Shown here: piece by piece, positions 23,641 through 35,049 of the stretch
Layout: each line of letters starts with the position of its first letter
Numbering within the stretch: the stretch's first letter is position 1
Assembly: GCF_035046485.1 (NCBI RefSeq)
Contig: NC_085138.1
Span: forward strand, 9,831,823-9,895,822
Direction of reading: 5' to 3'
Length of the DNA: 64,000 nt
DNA from: Aedes albopictus
Lineage: Eukaryota; Arthropoda; Insecta; Diptera; Culicidae
Program-made: the position numbers and the translations under genes
The notes under the pieces: generated by a model
What the model saw: only the letters and a program-made list of their open reading frames with translations
What the model was told of the DNA's origin: nothing
The model's database searches: none

Positions 23641-24906
23641 CTGAAGCCGTCATTCTCATGATGGTCATGTTGAATACTCGCGTTTTATCGCTTAAACTAC
23701 ACGTACATTTACCTAAAGCACTTTCAAACTTGTATGGTGCACATTGCGTACTTTTTTGCAGATACTTAACAAGCTGCCCAATTTGCTCCAATCCGGCTTC
23801 TGGTAGAAGTGTGCTCTTCAAGAGGCTAACTTCCTCCCACGGTTCGTTCGTTATTCCTTTTCGTCGTGCTTCACATGTGCCAAACCGAAATCTTCACGAA
23901 GAACCTTCCCCAAAACTTCCCGTTATAGTTTAACACAAACAAAACACACATCTCATCGTCGTCGTTTGCTGCTGGTTTCAAAATGTGGGCCATCCATGTC
24001 TACCGGACGCATGTGGTTCTTCTTCACCTTTCACTTCACCCGACCGAACCACCCAAAAGCCCGAACCAACAGAAGAAAAAAATCCGGCGCCCAACTTGCC
24101 AATATTCTCAAATTTCTCCAAACCGTTTTGCTTCATTCACATATGGGATACGCGACGAACACTCTCGTCTCGACAGCAGCGTGGAATGCAACAACTGAAC
24201 AATCTCTTCCACACACCGACCGTGTCCGCACGATACAGCACACTACAGCGAGGTGTCCGATCCGCGCGAACACGTCACACACCAGAAACCAGGGAAGTGA
24301 AACTCCTTTGGCGCGGCGGCACGCGCTGATCAACAGCTGAACTGGTTTTCTTCTGCACCACAACTTACACGACACACACGACTCCGATGCTTTCGCAGCA
24401 TCAATTGAACACTAACTACGTACAGATAGATCGGCAGCAACGGAAATCGCGCAAAACACGAGTCGCGAGTGGTAAGTAATCCGAGGGCGGCGCCAATTGG
24501 GACCTACACAATGTACACACCTGTCACGGACAGCGGACGATGGCTAACTGACTCGGCGAGGAGTGCTATTGGGACCATCAACCGCCAGCCAGCCAGCAGT
24601 AGCAGCAGCAGCTCCAGCACGGTCAGTGAATATGACGGGGGAGGTGGAGGTTCGTTGGGTGGTCCTCCGCGGTGAAACCAGGCAAGCTTCAGCTTCAGCT
24701 CAGCAAACAGAAGAAGCACATGCTTTGTGAGAGATGGAGCTTTGATTTTTGGTAACCGTCGTCGGGTGCGTGAGCGTGAGAGAGCGAGAGAAGAGTTTGG
24801 ACATTTGTTGAGAAGGAGTCACGGAATGAAGAGAATCGAGAATTTGGTAACCCAGGGAGTAATGAAAGCTGTGCTTTAGTAATGCCTTATTGAAGATGAT
24901 TCCAAA
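23641..24906. other. GC-richer unique DNA, no confirmed gene
   Basis: Composition is host-like rather than transposon-like, with trinucleotide-rich patches (CAGCAGCAGC near 24,600) and a splice-donor match (GGTAAGTAA) near 24,470. Overlapping open frames occur on both strands without recognisable domains. It may be a 5' untranslated exon or promoter region of a gene outside the window, but nothing here proves that. Confidence 0.3.
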
Positions 24907-24913
24907 TCTAATA

Positions 24914-26113
24914 TTACACGCTATGTCCAAAGGGAAGTATTATGAAAATCGAATGTACCTCAAATGTTATTCCCTAGGATCGTAGCTTTGGACCTCTAGT
25001 TTCAGGATCTGTGCGGTTTAAAATATTTTCTCTTGGGTTTTTTGTTATTTTTGATTTTTTTCCTATTTTCCCATACAAATATCGAAAAAAGTCATTTTAA
25101 GGTCAATTTCGTCCCATATAAAAATGTAGGGGGATTAGGGGCATAATGGACACCCTAAGCAAATGAGTACGTTAGGCCTGTTTAACAGCATAAAACTTAT
25201 CAGTTATCTTACAACCTAAGCTTGTTTCCTGAGTCCTTCAATCGTTTACAGCAGGTAGTATGTCTTAATTGTGAAGAAATAATGAATTATAAACCGTGTG
25301 TTTTTCAGGGCTGGCAGCAAAGGTACGGGGTGAAATGGACACCCATCGGGGCATAATGGACACCCCTGCATATTTTATGCTAATTCTTTGATTATATCGA
25401 CCAGTTAAGTAAATTGCCTACAGAGATCAATACCACAGATATAATACTCCATCTTAGACAAGTTTACATAACATCAAAGTTAATTAAATAAACTTTAGAC
25501 TAAAACAATCGGATTAATTATTTCCAAACTATCTAAAACGCCTAACAGTATGCAATGCGTGTACATCCATTCGTAATTGCCAGTGTTCATTTCGCCCCGA
25601 ATCGACTACAACATTAAAATTGCTCTTTTAAGTAAATTCTGATCAAAAATATAACACTTTATTCATTGCTAAATCTTCGTATACATGTAGATAAGGTAAC
25701 AATTCACTTGTTTTAATGGTGGACACACTTAAACACTCGTAATACCTTATTTGATGCTGCTTCAAAATTATAAGAATTACACCATATGAAAAACATATTT
25801 CAATTTACATGATATTTTGGTTATTTTGGAGCAAAATAAATGGTACTTTCGAAAAATAGAACCATGTCTTGTTCCTTTACACTTATGCATCAAAAGTTTG
25901 ACATAAAACTGAACAGTTTCGGCAAAAACAGGGGTGTCCATTTCGCCCCGGGTGTCCATTATGCCCCTAATCCCCCTATGGGAAAAAAACCCAAGATGAA
26001 TTATTTTAAACCACACATTTTCTGAATCTAGAGGTCCAAAAATATGGTTCTAGCGAATAAATTTTGAGGTGCATTCACTTTTCATAATACTTCCCTTTGG
26101 ACATAGCGTGTAT
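24914..26113. mobile_element. Foldback element (outer), split by a TA-flanked element
   Basis: Both outer arms read ACACGCTATGTCCAAAGGGA and continue inverted for about 150-170 bp, through GGACCTCTAG and TTTAAAATA, to the inner insertion at 25,129. The arms belong to one foldback MITE that was later split. Its own target duplication is not clear; CTAAT/ATTAG just outside may be part of the ends. Confidence 0.8.
25129..25976. mobile_element. TA-flanked DNA element, 848 bp, nested
   Basis: Inverted ends read GGGGGATTAGGGGCATAATG followed by GACACCC, and TA flanks both sides (25,127-25,128 and 25,977-25,978). Versions of the GTGTCCATT..GCCCC words recur inside (about 25,345 and 25,585). No transposase is present. 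It was inserted into the centre of the foldback element around it. Confidence 0.88.
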
Positions 26114-26308
26114 TAGTTTGATTTCAATCACTATGAATACCTACTTCACGATTCGGTATCCTATGCTACTTTTATCCGATCTTCCCCAGGGTTGTTCGTA
26201 GCCCACCCTGTTTCATTTGGAAGTAGGAATAGTACAATACATCAATATTTGAGATACTTACAAAAGTCCTGTTTAACTACGCAGGTTGAACTTGCTCGAA
26301 GCTCGACG

Positions 26309-26870
26309 AGCTTGGTGGTGTAGCGGCTACCGCTTCTGATTCATATGCAGAAGGTCCTGGGTTCAATCCCTGGCTCGTCCCTTTCCTCCTATTTTGTATC
26401 TTTCTATCTACTTTCTCTCTCACTCTCCTCTCCTACATATACATCTCATGTATATTCGTATGTTCGTAGCGATCGCTAGAACCAGAAACGGATTGAAAAA
26501 AGCCGTTTCCCTTCCTTCCAACTTTCATCATAGCACAGTGTCAATCTATCATATAACGCCTACAAGTTATGCAACCAAGCGGACTCTTCCGCTTCACAGT
26601 AATCTTCACACAATCTATCGTTATACGCCTGGCACCCTTGCACCAATGCATGATCCACGTGCCAAAAATAAACATTTTCCACCAACACACCAACATCCGC
26701 ATGACCTTGTGCAGGCGCAGAGGATTCAACGGCCTGATGTGGACAAGCGATTGCAATCTTCACTTCCCTCCCCTTCCCCATTGACCTGCAACCTGACGCA
26801 GCAGGCGCCATTGTCGCCTAAAAATACAAGACCACCAACGCTCACACACTGAAGATGCCTGTTAGTCCCA
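26309..26870 (+). mobile_element. tRNA-headed SINE-like element with 470-bp body
   Basis: The head has an A box (TGGTGTAGCGG) and a B box (GGGTTCAATCCC) in tRNA spacing (about 26,311-26,385). The body runs from a CT-rich stretch to GCGCCATTGTCGCCTA. The body recurs inverted at 32,975-33,770 and as a 3' fragment at 4,470-4,600. The 152-codon open frame inside it is not a gene: the same body in the other copy is not open in that frame. Confidence 0.7.
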
Positions 26871-26877
26871 AGCAGCT

Positions 26878-28486
26878 ACCCAACTAACAATTGCAAGTCA
26901 CAAACAAGCAAGCTTGCTGAATTGTTGCTTAATAATGGTAATGATGGCTGAACTAAAATTATGATCAACACATTACTGTTTAAATGATTTTTCAATTGAG
27001 AAAGTAGTCAATGTTCGACTTTCCTCATCGGTATCAACAATGATAAATTAAAACACTTTTCAAAAGTTTAACAAGAAATTTATTCGACAAGCATTGATTC
27101 TTTAACAAAAGAGTTTAACGAAACATTTATCTGCATCTTATTTAGCTGATGTATCGATTAACATATGCCCTGAACAATGTGCTTTTCACCTGTCAAATAA
27201 ACGCCTTCAGTCCGTCATAGTTTGACTCCGAACTTTGTTCGGATTATGGGATAAATCATGGCTAAAACTGTTTAGACAACCAAGTTATTAAAAAAAAACA
27301 ATATTTTAAACGTATCACATACAATAAATCAGAATAGAATTATGTAGTTTAACATTGAGTGCCAAGAGACGTAATCAACGAAAAATGAGGCATTTATTTA
27401 TTATTATTAAATAGTCTGTAACAAGATATCTTGTACCTTGATTATTATATTTTTATCTTCCGCAGCAGTTCGATTGTACGAGACGCTTGGATCGATGCAT
27501 TTGACATTTCAGTGCTGTCATGTTTACTGAATATTGTTCCCACAGTCACCTAGATAACCAAACAGCATTCATAAATCGACACATTTCAAGTATCCTTAAA
27601 CATCCCTATGCACTATTTATTGAACATAATATCAAGATTCCATTACAAAAGCATTAATAAAAAAATGCTTAACGGATCTTCGACTTAGCATGAGTAGATT
27701 ACCTGAACAGATGCTGTGAATGCACCATGTCCAAGACCATACCGCACCACATATTGTCAAAGATTTTTAAAGATCGATACTTAATAACATAAATAAAAAC
27801 ATATTCATATCGCAATTAGTACGTCTGGAAACAATATCTTCAAAAAGTACCAACACTTTTTGGCCGCATTCAATACAAGTTTTCTCACCGTACGATAAAA
27901 ATACTGACAGGGTAATCAGAATGGAAAACACGTGTTTTGGGCTGAACAGCTGTTGAAGTATACGGAGTTGTTCAGTTGATTACCACGTGCTGTGCTAATT
28001 CACCACTGCTGAACACAAGTTCAGGAGTGATCATTCTTGAGTCATGGGAAGATTATGTTTTGCTTTGGGTGCTGCATCTCACCATCTCTAGAATGGCGCA
28101 GATAGTAAGGCATGCGGCTGACAATCGACAGGTCTCGAGTTCTAATCCGGATTTAGGTAATTTTATATGTAATTATAGTTTCATAATAGGTGTTCTCAGC
28201 ATGAGAGTAAATAATTACTCTCGTGAGTGTTCAACATGTTTGCATTTTATTTATTTTCAATCATTATTGCCAAAGCTTAATAACAACATTCTTGTACATT
28301 TGTAAAACGCTTTGAACAACCAAAAATTAAGTTGGTGCACAACATGATGCTTTATAACTTCTCCAAATTTGTGTGAACAAAACCCGAACATAGGTTGTAC
28401 GAGAAAATAATTCAAATGTTATTCAACATTATGCTGAATTAATTCGTCATAATGGTGTCTAATAAATGAGTGATTGTTAGTTGGGT
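26878..28486. mobile_element. Putative DNA element with 15-bp inverted ends
   Basis: The left end ACCCAACTAACAAT is matched inversely by ATTGTTAGTTGGGT at the right. The ends are short and the target duplication is not certain, so the boundaries are provisional. The interior has no transposase and contains a tRNA-like module at 28,088-28,165. Confidence 0.45.
28088..28165 (+). repeat. tRNA-like pol III promoter module
   Basis: TGGCGCAGATAGTAAGGCATGC (A-box region) and GAGTTCTAATCC (B-box region) are spaced as in a tRNA. It lies inside the putative element at 26,878-28,486 and is not a credible tRNA gene. Confidence 0.5.
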
Positions 28487-29109
28487 TTAATCAATGCTCT
28501 TCCGACAGCTAGGTTTGCGCACCTGTACAATACCGTTAACACCTCTTTATATCAAGAATCTATAGCAGAGCAGCGATACGGTAGCAGGTTATCACACAGG
28601 AGGAACCGGCTTAAATCTTCAAAGGCGTGTGTTATGTAAAGTAAGTTTGATCATGTTTAACGCAATAAATGCAATACAACAGGAGGCTGAGGTGAATCTG
28701 AAAAGTCCATTTTCGTTTTTACATTGCTTTTCCACAGTTCTGCAGTTCCTAAATTACCTAAAAATGGAGCTGCTTAGAAGGCCAATGTGCTACTTTGAGC
28801 AGGCTCTTTGGCTCCAAACTTTTGATTATTTGGATTGCTGAAAGAGATCGAGTATACCTCTGCGATTCCACAGTTCGCGCGGAAAGGAGAATGTGAACAT
28901 CTAAATCCAGTCATTACTTTTACTTCCTATTGAATTTGATTTCCCTTAAATTCAATTTTCTGAGCAAAAATATAATATTTATATTGAATGACTGCGAACC
29001 CCGGGAGTTGAACGCATCCTTAATCTTTGACCGAAAACTAATCTTCAGAGCACAAATTGAAAAAACGAGAACAAAATTCCAAATTCTCATGAAAAATTAT
29101 ATCCATTGA
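28487..29109. other. Unassigned AT-rich DNA
   Basis: No recognisable gene or repeat boundary. Confidence 0.45.
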
Positions 29110-29597
29110 TAATAAGGAACTCACGATTGTCATAAATTAACATAATTAATCTACGGTATACAAACAAATAGTTTAACCAGTAATACTTTATGGCTCTCCA
29201 ATTTGGGACAGTGCCAAACATTAAGAATGATACACAACCTGTCGAGATATACGAGAGCAACTACAATTCACGAAATAGCATAAATTAGAACAATAAAAGA
29301 AAAATTTGTAGAAATTAAACGAAAACTCATGGAAAACAAATTTCAGAACATGAAATAATTCGTGAATTGTTTCCACACTAGGTTAAGAATAAGTTAGTTT
29401 AGGTTTAGTACTCAAATAAGAAACGGTAATGCAAAAGCATTCAAAATGTAAAACAAAACAATAATGTAAATAAAAACAAACTAAGAAGTAGAAGAACACT
29501 AAATCTGTAAGCGAAAGCGAATCAATTAATATGTAAAACGAACAGTTATTGTTAAGAGAAGTTAAAATAAAATGGTTTTAAATTAAAAAAAAAAACC
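29110..29597 (+). pseudogene. Non-LTR retrotransposon 3' end (Jockey/Juan-like)
   Basis: Shifted frames give PVILYGSPIWDSAK and MIHNLSRYTRATTIHEIA, the conserved end of the reverse transcriptase thumb region in Jockey-type elements (LYG.P.W...; ...R.TTI.EIA). Several stops and frameshifts break it. The copy ends in a poly(A) run at about 29,586-29,596. Confidence 0.65.
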
Positions 29598-29869
29598 TTT
29601 GGAGTCGGATAATTTTGCCACTACTGGCGCAACCACGCTGGAATCGAATACGTTTGTTATGCTCGGTTCCATCTCTCATATTGACCTCTTCGGCTCCAAA
29701 GGGTTGACCGATTCTCGCTAACTGTTAGTCGGCTCACTGCAGTAGTCAAACTTGAAAAAAATTGTTAGAAATTTAAGTGTAAAATTAGCAATAGTTAAAA
29801 TACACAAAAATAAAAATTTAAAAAAAATGTTACAAAATCATCGGATTTTCATTTTTAAGTACCAAAAGC

Positions 29870-31108
29870 GTTTTGGAGGACTTCCCGGGAGTTTTAGAAT
29901 GTTTCCGGAGGAGTTTCCGGGAAATTACTAGAAGCCCCACGAACCACCTCTGAAACTCCACGGAACATTTCTTGAAATCTTCCTCCGAAACTCTCAGGAA
30001 CCCCCTGGAACACCTTGAAACTCCCTGGAAGCTCCTGAAGCTCCCGGAAAACTGCTAAACACCCTGGAATTTCCACAGCACCCCACATCAACATCCTCGT
30101 GCTCATCATTCTATCATGATAGGGTAGAAAGTGAAACCAGTTTGATATAGTAGAATTAGAATAGAATACATTTACGCTGTACAAAGTGAAAGTACAGCTT
30201 CGCACTGCCCTAGGTGACGAAAGAGCTGTAAATTAGGTTAAGTGATTGAAGAATAAAAAAAATCCCTGGAACACTTCTAAACGCTTCTGAAACCATCTGA
30301 AACCCGCTGGAACACCCTGGAACCTCCCTGAAACCCTATGAAGAGCCCCTTAAGTCTCCAACCCCCTGGAATACCCCTGTAACTCCCAGAAATCCCCTGG
30401 AGTACCCGGCAACGCCCTTGAAATTCCCTGAAGTCTAATGGAACACATTTGGAACGCTTTTAAATCTCGTGAAACCTTATGGAACGCTCCTAAAAACCCC
30501 AGTAATATCCCTGAAACCACTTGAAAACTTCTGGAACGCCCCTGGAACATCCATAAAACCCTCTGTAAGTTCCTGAAACACCCTGCAGATATGCTTTCCA
30601 ATGATGTATAAGCCATTCTTCTTCTTTGTGGCTCTACGTTCTCACTGGAACTTGGCCTGCCTCTCTTCAACTTAGTGTTCTTTGAACACTTCCACATTTA
30701 TTAATTGAAGGGCTTTCTTTGCCTGCGATTGCATGAATTTGTATATTGTGAGGCAAGTACAATGATACACTATGCCCAGGAAATGGAGAAAATTTTCCCA
30801 CCCGAAACGGGAATCGAACCTGCCGTCTCCGGATTGGCGATCCATAGCCTTAACCACTAGGCTAACTGGAGACCTATAAAATGGAACGCCTATTAAAATG
30901 AAACGTTAATGAGTTTTCTTTTAGATTCCTGGAACGCTGATCAAACGCCCTGAAACACTCCTGGGACTCTTTAAAATTTCCTGAAACACCCCCGCAGCGC
31001 CCCTGAAACCACACAGCTCTCTAAAACCCACTAAGGCTCTGTAGAACCCCATTGAACGAGCCTGAAATGCCTGTAGGACCTCCTGAAATCTCATAGAGCA
31101 TCCCTGGG
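29870..31108. repeat. Type B degenerate repeats, opposite strand
   Basis: Words such as CCCTGGAACACC, CCTGAAACTCC and TGGAACGCCCCTG recur loosely and are the complement of the type B texture at 10.2-13.5 kb. It is interrupted by unique sequence at 30,090-30,260 and by the SINE at 30,615-30,874. Confidence 0.7.
30615..30874 (-). mobile_element. Feilai-like tRNA SINE, copy 1
   Basis: On the minus strand, a head of GTTAGCCTAGTGG (A box) and GGTTCGATTCCCG (B box) is followed by a body with ATAGTGTATCATTGTACTTG and a GAA-rich tail. It is about 260 bp and closely related to 31,501-31,807. The family name is from memory. Confidence 0.88.
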
Positions 31109-31121
31109 GCGCCCCTGTATG

Positions 31122-31316
31122 GGGGCCGGATCACAACGTCCGAGGCCATTGTGTCGCGTGTTTTTGCGAAATAGCATCCAAAAGCTTGGATGCGTCATAA
31201 TATCCTATGTGCTTTCTTTCCTTGGACTTTATGGAGTACCTGTATGTTCGAACGTTATGCCACGGAAAATGCGCAATAAATTCCTGAGACATTATGGCTT
31301 CGGACGTTATGAAGCT
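31122..31316. mobile_element. 195-bp insertion flanked by 13-bp direct repeats
   Basis: GCGCCCCTGTATG occurs at 31,109-31,121 and again at 31,317-31,329. Between them, ACAACGTCCGAGGCCATTGT and an inverted relative (CATTATGGCTTCGGACGTTAT) lie near the two ends. The long duplication suggests retroposition, while the inverted ends suggest a MITE. Confidence 0.6.
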
Positions 31317-31500
31317 GCGCCCCTGTATGATTGAAGTTGAAAACACATCGTAATAGCAATTTCTGGAAATAAATTTCAAAAATTGAGCAGTTTTTGTGTT
31401 ATTAGCAATACAAAATTGCCAATCAATCTTCCTTAAGGGGAAATATATATAATTTTTGACTATATTGGTGCAATTTCGCATCAACATTAGTCATAATATT

Positions 31501-31807
31501 CTTCTTCTTATTCTTCTTCTTATTCTTCTTCTTCTTCTTCTTCTTCTTCTTCTTCTTTATGGCTCTACGTCCCCACTGGGACTTGGCCTGCCTCACTTTA
31601 ATTTCGTGTTCTTTGATCACTTCCATAGTTGTTATTTGAAGGGCTTTCTTTGCCTGCCATTGCATGAATTTGTATATTGTGAGGCAAGCACAATGATACA
31701 CTATGCCCACGGAGTCGAGAAAATTTTCCCGACTGGAACGGGAATCGAACCCGCCGTCTCCAGATTGGCGAACCATAGCCTTAACCACTAGGCTAACGGG
31801 AGACCCC
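31501..31807 (-). mobile_element. Feilai-like tRNA SINE, copy 2, with (GAA)n tail
   Basis: The minus-strand head carries A box CTAGTGGTTAAG and B box GGTTCGATTCCCG, and the body matches copy 1. Its tail is the (TTC)n run on the plus strand at 31,501-31,557. A perfect 13-bp target duplication, TAGTCATAATATT, lies at 31,488-31,500 and 31,808-31,820. Confidence 0.94.
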
Positions 31808-31970
31808 TAGTCATAATATTATGCGAGAAATGCTTAATACGATTTTCAGAAACGGTTCCACATTTGGATGGTGTTCAAAAATGGGGCACGTTCGATAAAG
31901 AACTAGATTTCTACTAATGGCCTGATTTTTTGAATGGTGAGAAGATAAATTATCCGTTTCTGAAATGAGA

Positions 31971-32144
31971 TGGTGCAAAAAGCGTGGGTATTATGTTCCC
32001 TTGCCTAATTTAATGCTGTTTAAGCAAAACTTTAGGTAACTGAGTTGTTTAAGTATCAGAAAGCAACAACACAGTTACCCAAAAGTTTTTCTCAAACAGC
32101 ATCATATTAGGCAGAAAATCATAACACCCGCGCTTTTTGTACCA
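31971..32144. mobile_element. Foldback MITE, 174 bp
   Basis: Arms of about 70-75 bp are inverted: TGGTGCAAAAAGCGTGGGT, then TGCCTAATTTAATGCTGTTT and GGTAACTGAGTTGTT on the left, with complements up to 32,144. Short loop near 32,055. No target duplication established. Confidence 0.7.
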
Positions 32145-32789
32145 ATTTACTGAAAAAAAGGAGAATTACCATACCGTTACCATACAAAAAATCAGCTCAT
32201 TAATACAAATCGAGTATTAATGTACTCGTGTACTCATGATGCTCTATTGGAAAATCACCCTATACCATGAGAGAGATGCAATCAGTTTTCTAAATCCAGA
32301 AAGTCAACGATATCCTTTGGAAGCCAGTCAAAACGCCGTTTCGTTACCGGGCGAAATATGTGTTTCTTCCAGCCTTTTCATATTTGAATTCAAAGATTTT
32401 TCAGGTGAAATTTAAATGAAATTTTTCTGTTCATTTTATTTCTAAAAATGTTATTAGAATAAGAATTATTATATTAGAAGTAAAACGTTACTTGAAACGT
32501 TCCTGGTCTGAATACATACTACTCTGTAAGAACTTCAATTTTAACAATAATTATGCAGTTTTACTTTTTATTCGAATCAATATATAACACTACTCGACAA
32601 AATTTGGTGTTATGGGATGAGAAAAAAAATAACAGGGATTTGGGACCCTAGAAGTGTCATAGTGAAAGAATTTTTGAAAAATATTGAACCGGGCCTTCAC
32701 AGTTAAAAACCGAAGTGTGTATGGAGAACTTGGGGTGTTCAATTGATATGTGCATTGGAACGTGCCATGCATATTTTTAGGAGTTTTCG

Positions 32790-33860
32790 GTATTTGGGTT
32801 ACCAAATGGAGGAGAACGTGCCTTTGGAGCCGAGCTACTAAAGACTCTGCTGATACCCCAAGCCATTCAATAAAACATTGAGCTTGATTGACCGCCCGTA
32901 GATGGTACTCCAGTATCGCCAAATTAGCTACACTCACACAAGGAACCAATGAGATTATCTGCCGGGGACTAGTATTTTCAGTGTGTGTTGGTGGTTTTCT
33001 ATTTTTAGGCGACCATGGCGCCTGCCACGTCAGGTTGCAGGTCAATGTGGGGAAGGGGAAGGAAGTGATGATTGCAATCGTTTGTATCCACATCAGACCG
33101 AATATACCTATGCGTCTGCACAAACTTATGCGGATGTCGGAGTGTTGGTGCGATATGGTTGGCAGAGGGTTTACACATTGGTGCGTGGATGCCAGGCGTA
33201 AGGAGATAGATTAGTGCGATTATTACTATGAAGCTAAAGCAGCACAGTTCGCTTCGATAGCATAACTTATAGGCGTAAGAAATTTCTTAAGAAATTCATA
33301 ACAGCGATCTTATGAAAAATCTCATAAGAAGGCTCTTATGAAAATCATCAGATATCTTCTGAAACCGTAACTCCGAAAAACCAAACTTATTATTGCGCTC
33401 CAACCATTTCAACTTTCGAAGCGTCGATGGGCGCGTGAGTAAAGCATGCGTTCTCCAATCTCGACGTCCCTGGTTCGATTCCAGGTTGCGATTTTGTTTT
33501 TATTGCGCAAAATATTTCATAAGACGTCTTATGAAATGATATCATAAAAAATCTTATGGAAACCAATTTTTTTTCTTATGTGGAACTTTCAAAAGACAAA
33601 CTTATGACCTTCTTAAGATCAGTTATCTCAGTTTATAGATTGGCACTGTGCTGTGAAAGTTGAAAGGAAGGGCAACGGCTTTTCAACCGTTGCTGGTTCT
33701 AGCGATGACTATGAACATATGAATATACATACATGAGTTGTATATGTAGAGAGGAGAGGCCTTTTGCAAGGCCTTCTTTGCAACTTCCAAAGTTTTATTT
33801 TAGTCTTCAGTAAATCGGCTCCAGGAGCACGTTCTTCTCCATTTGGAAAATTTGTGCCAT
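32790..33860 (-). mobile_element. Inverted copy of the 26.4-kb repeat, bounded by short inverted repeats
   Basis: ACCAAATGGAGGAGAACGTG with GGAGCCGA at 32,797-32,830 is matched inversely at about 33,808-33,845. Inside, 32,985-33,765 is the minus-strand equivalent of the SINE body at 26,420-26,865, split by the insertion at 33,276-33,634. No tRNA-like head is attached to this copy. Confidence 0.6.
33276..33634. mobile_element. Nested element with a central tRNA-like module
   Basis: It is defined by comparison with the uninterrupted copy near 26,530-26,560. Both flanks are rich in CTTATGAAA/TTTCATAAG words in opposite orientations, and the centre (33,418-33,498) has an A-box-like GTGAGTAAAGCATG and a B box GGTTCGATTCC. 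The exact ends are good to about 5 bp. Confidence 0.65.
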
Positions 33861-35049
33861 GTTATTTTAGTTATTTCAGTCTTAAGCTAAAATAAAAGAT
33901 TTCACTGAAAGTTGGACAGTATTGAGCGTAACAAACGAATTACAGATCATTTTTTTCGTTAAGCAAATCTCTTCCAACATAATTTAAAAGCTCATCCCAG
34001 TGCAACGACAGGTTGCCTACTATTCCTACATCATCACCAACGGTCAACCGCACGTGCTTTGTTCACAGTTACGTCTCTCCCACTGCACTGGATCTCCATG
34101 TCTCCATCCAAGTTAGGAGTGGCTCCGCATATCCAATAGCTAATAGAAATCGAATAACCATCAAAATAGAAAGCCATTCTCTCTATTTTGTATCTTTCGC
34201 ACGTGAGTTTACTCGCCCATATCATACAAATTGAAGAGAAAGCTTTGAGAGAAAGAAGAGGAGCTCTCTTGTTGTGAGATATCGCATTGTTTACAACACG
34301 CTTGGGAAAATTGACACAAATTTGAACTTGGATCGCACAGTGTTCTCCAATGAAATGGACGTTTTATTCAATTTGCATGCAAATAACAAATCGAAACAGC
34401 TTCATGTAAATGAGGTGCATGGCCATTTTCAATTGTGAATCTTCCTTCACAGGGGTTCCTCATCTGCACGGATCCATTCCCTCTTGCAACCTCCTCATTT
34501 CCGTGAAGGAAACTCATCTACTCAACGTGAATTTCCATTCTGTTATCATCACACCCAACAAGTCCCAAGACGTGTCCTGATTGTAGGTGGACTTATGCTG
34601 GCTGAAAAAGCTGTGCGACGTGTGTGGCACGTGGTTCGAAGTCGTCGACATTATTATTTTTTATCTTCCATCTTCCACCGACACTTCTGAGATTTCAGGG
34701 TTTTCACTGGGACGACGCCACCGCACCGGTCCGCATTGTACGTTTTCTATAATGCCATGTCGTACCTACCGACGTATCACAGACGGCAATCCGGCTTTCG
34801 GTTCACTTGATCCCAACCGGGCATCTGCTCTCTGAGCTATGGTCCGTGGGTGACTGTGGGTGTGTGTTCCGACGAGATGGAATGGGAAAACAAAAGAAAA
34901 TTTCTATCCGTTGCACGAATGGGAAGACTAGGAACGTGTGTTTGGTATAAGCACGTCCCAGGTGCATCCTCGGTGAGGAGTATTTTCAGTGCAGTTGCAG
35001 GGACACAGATATGCGGACGGTGAAGTGGATTTCGAGTTTGAATTGAATC
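33861..35049. other. Unassigned DNA upstream of the 11-bp array
   Basis: The first part is AT-rich; 34,440-35,040 is GC-richer and host-like. No exon or RNA gene could be supported. Confidence 0.4.

Noticed and set aside
24133..24719. Short open frames and a CAGCAG-rich patch suggesting a coding exon
   Set aside because: No domain, no consistent reading frame and no acceptor-donor pair; left as a possible untranslated region only.
26394..26852. 152-codon open frame with His/Pro-rich sequence
   Set aside because: It lies in a dispersed SINE-type repeat whose other copies do not keep the frame open.
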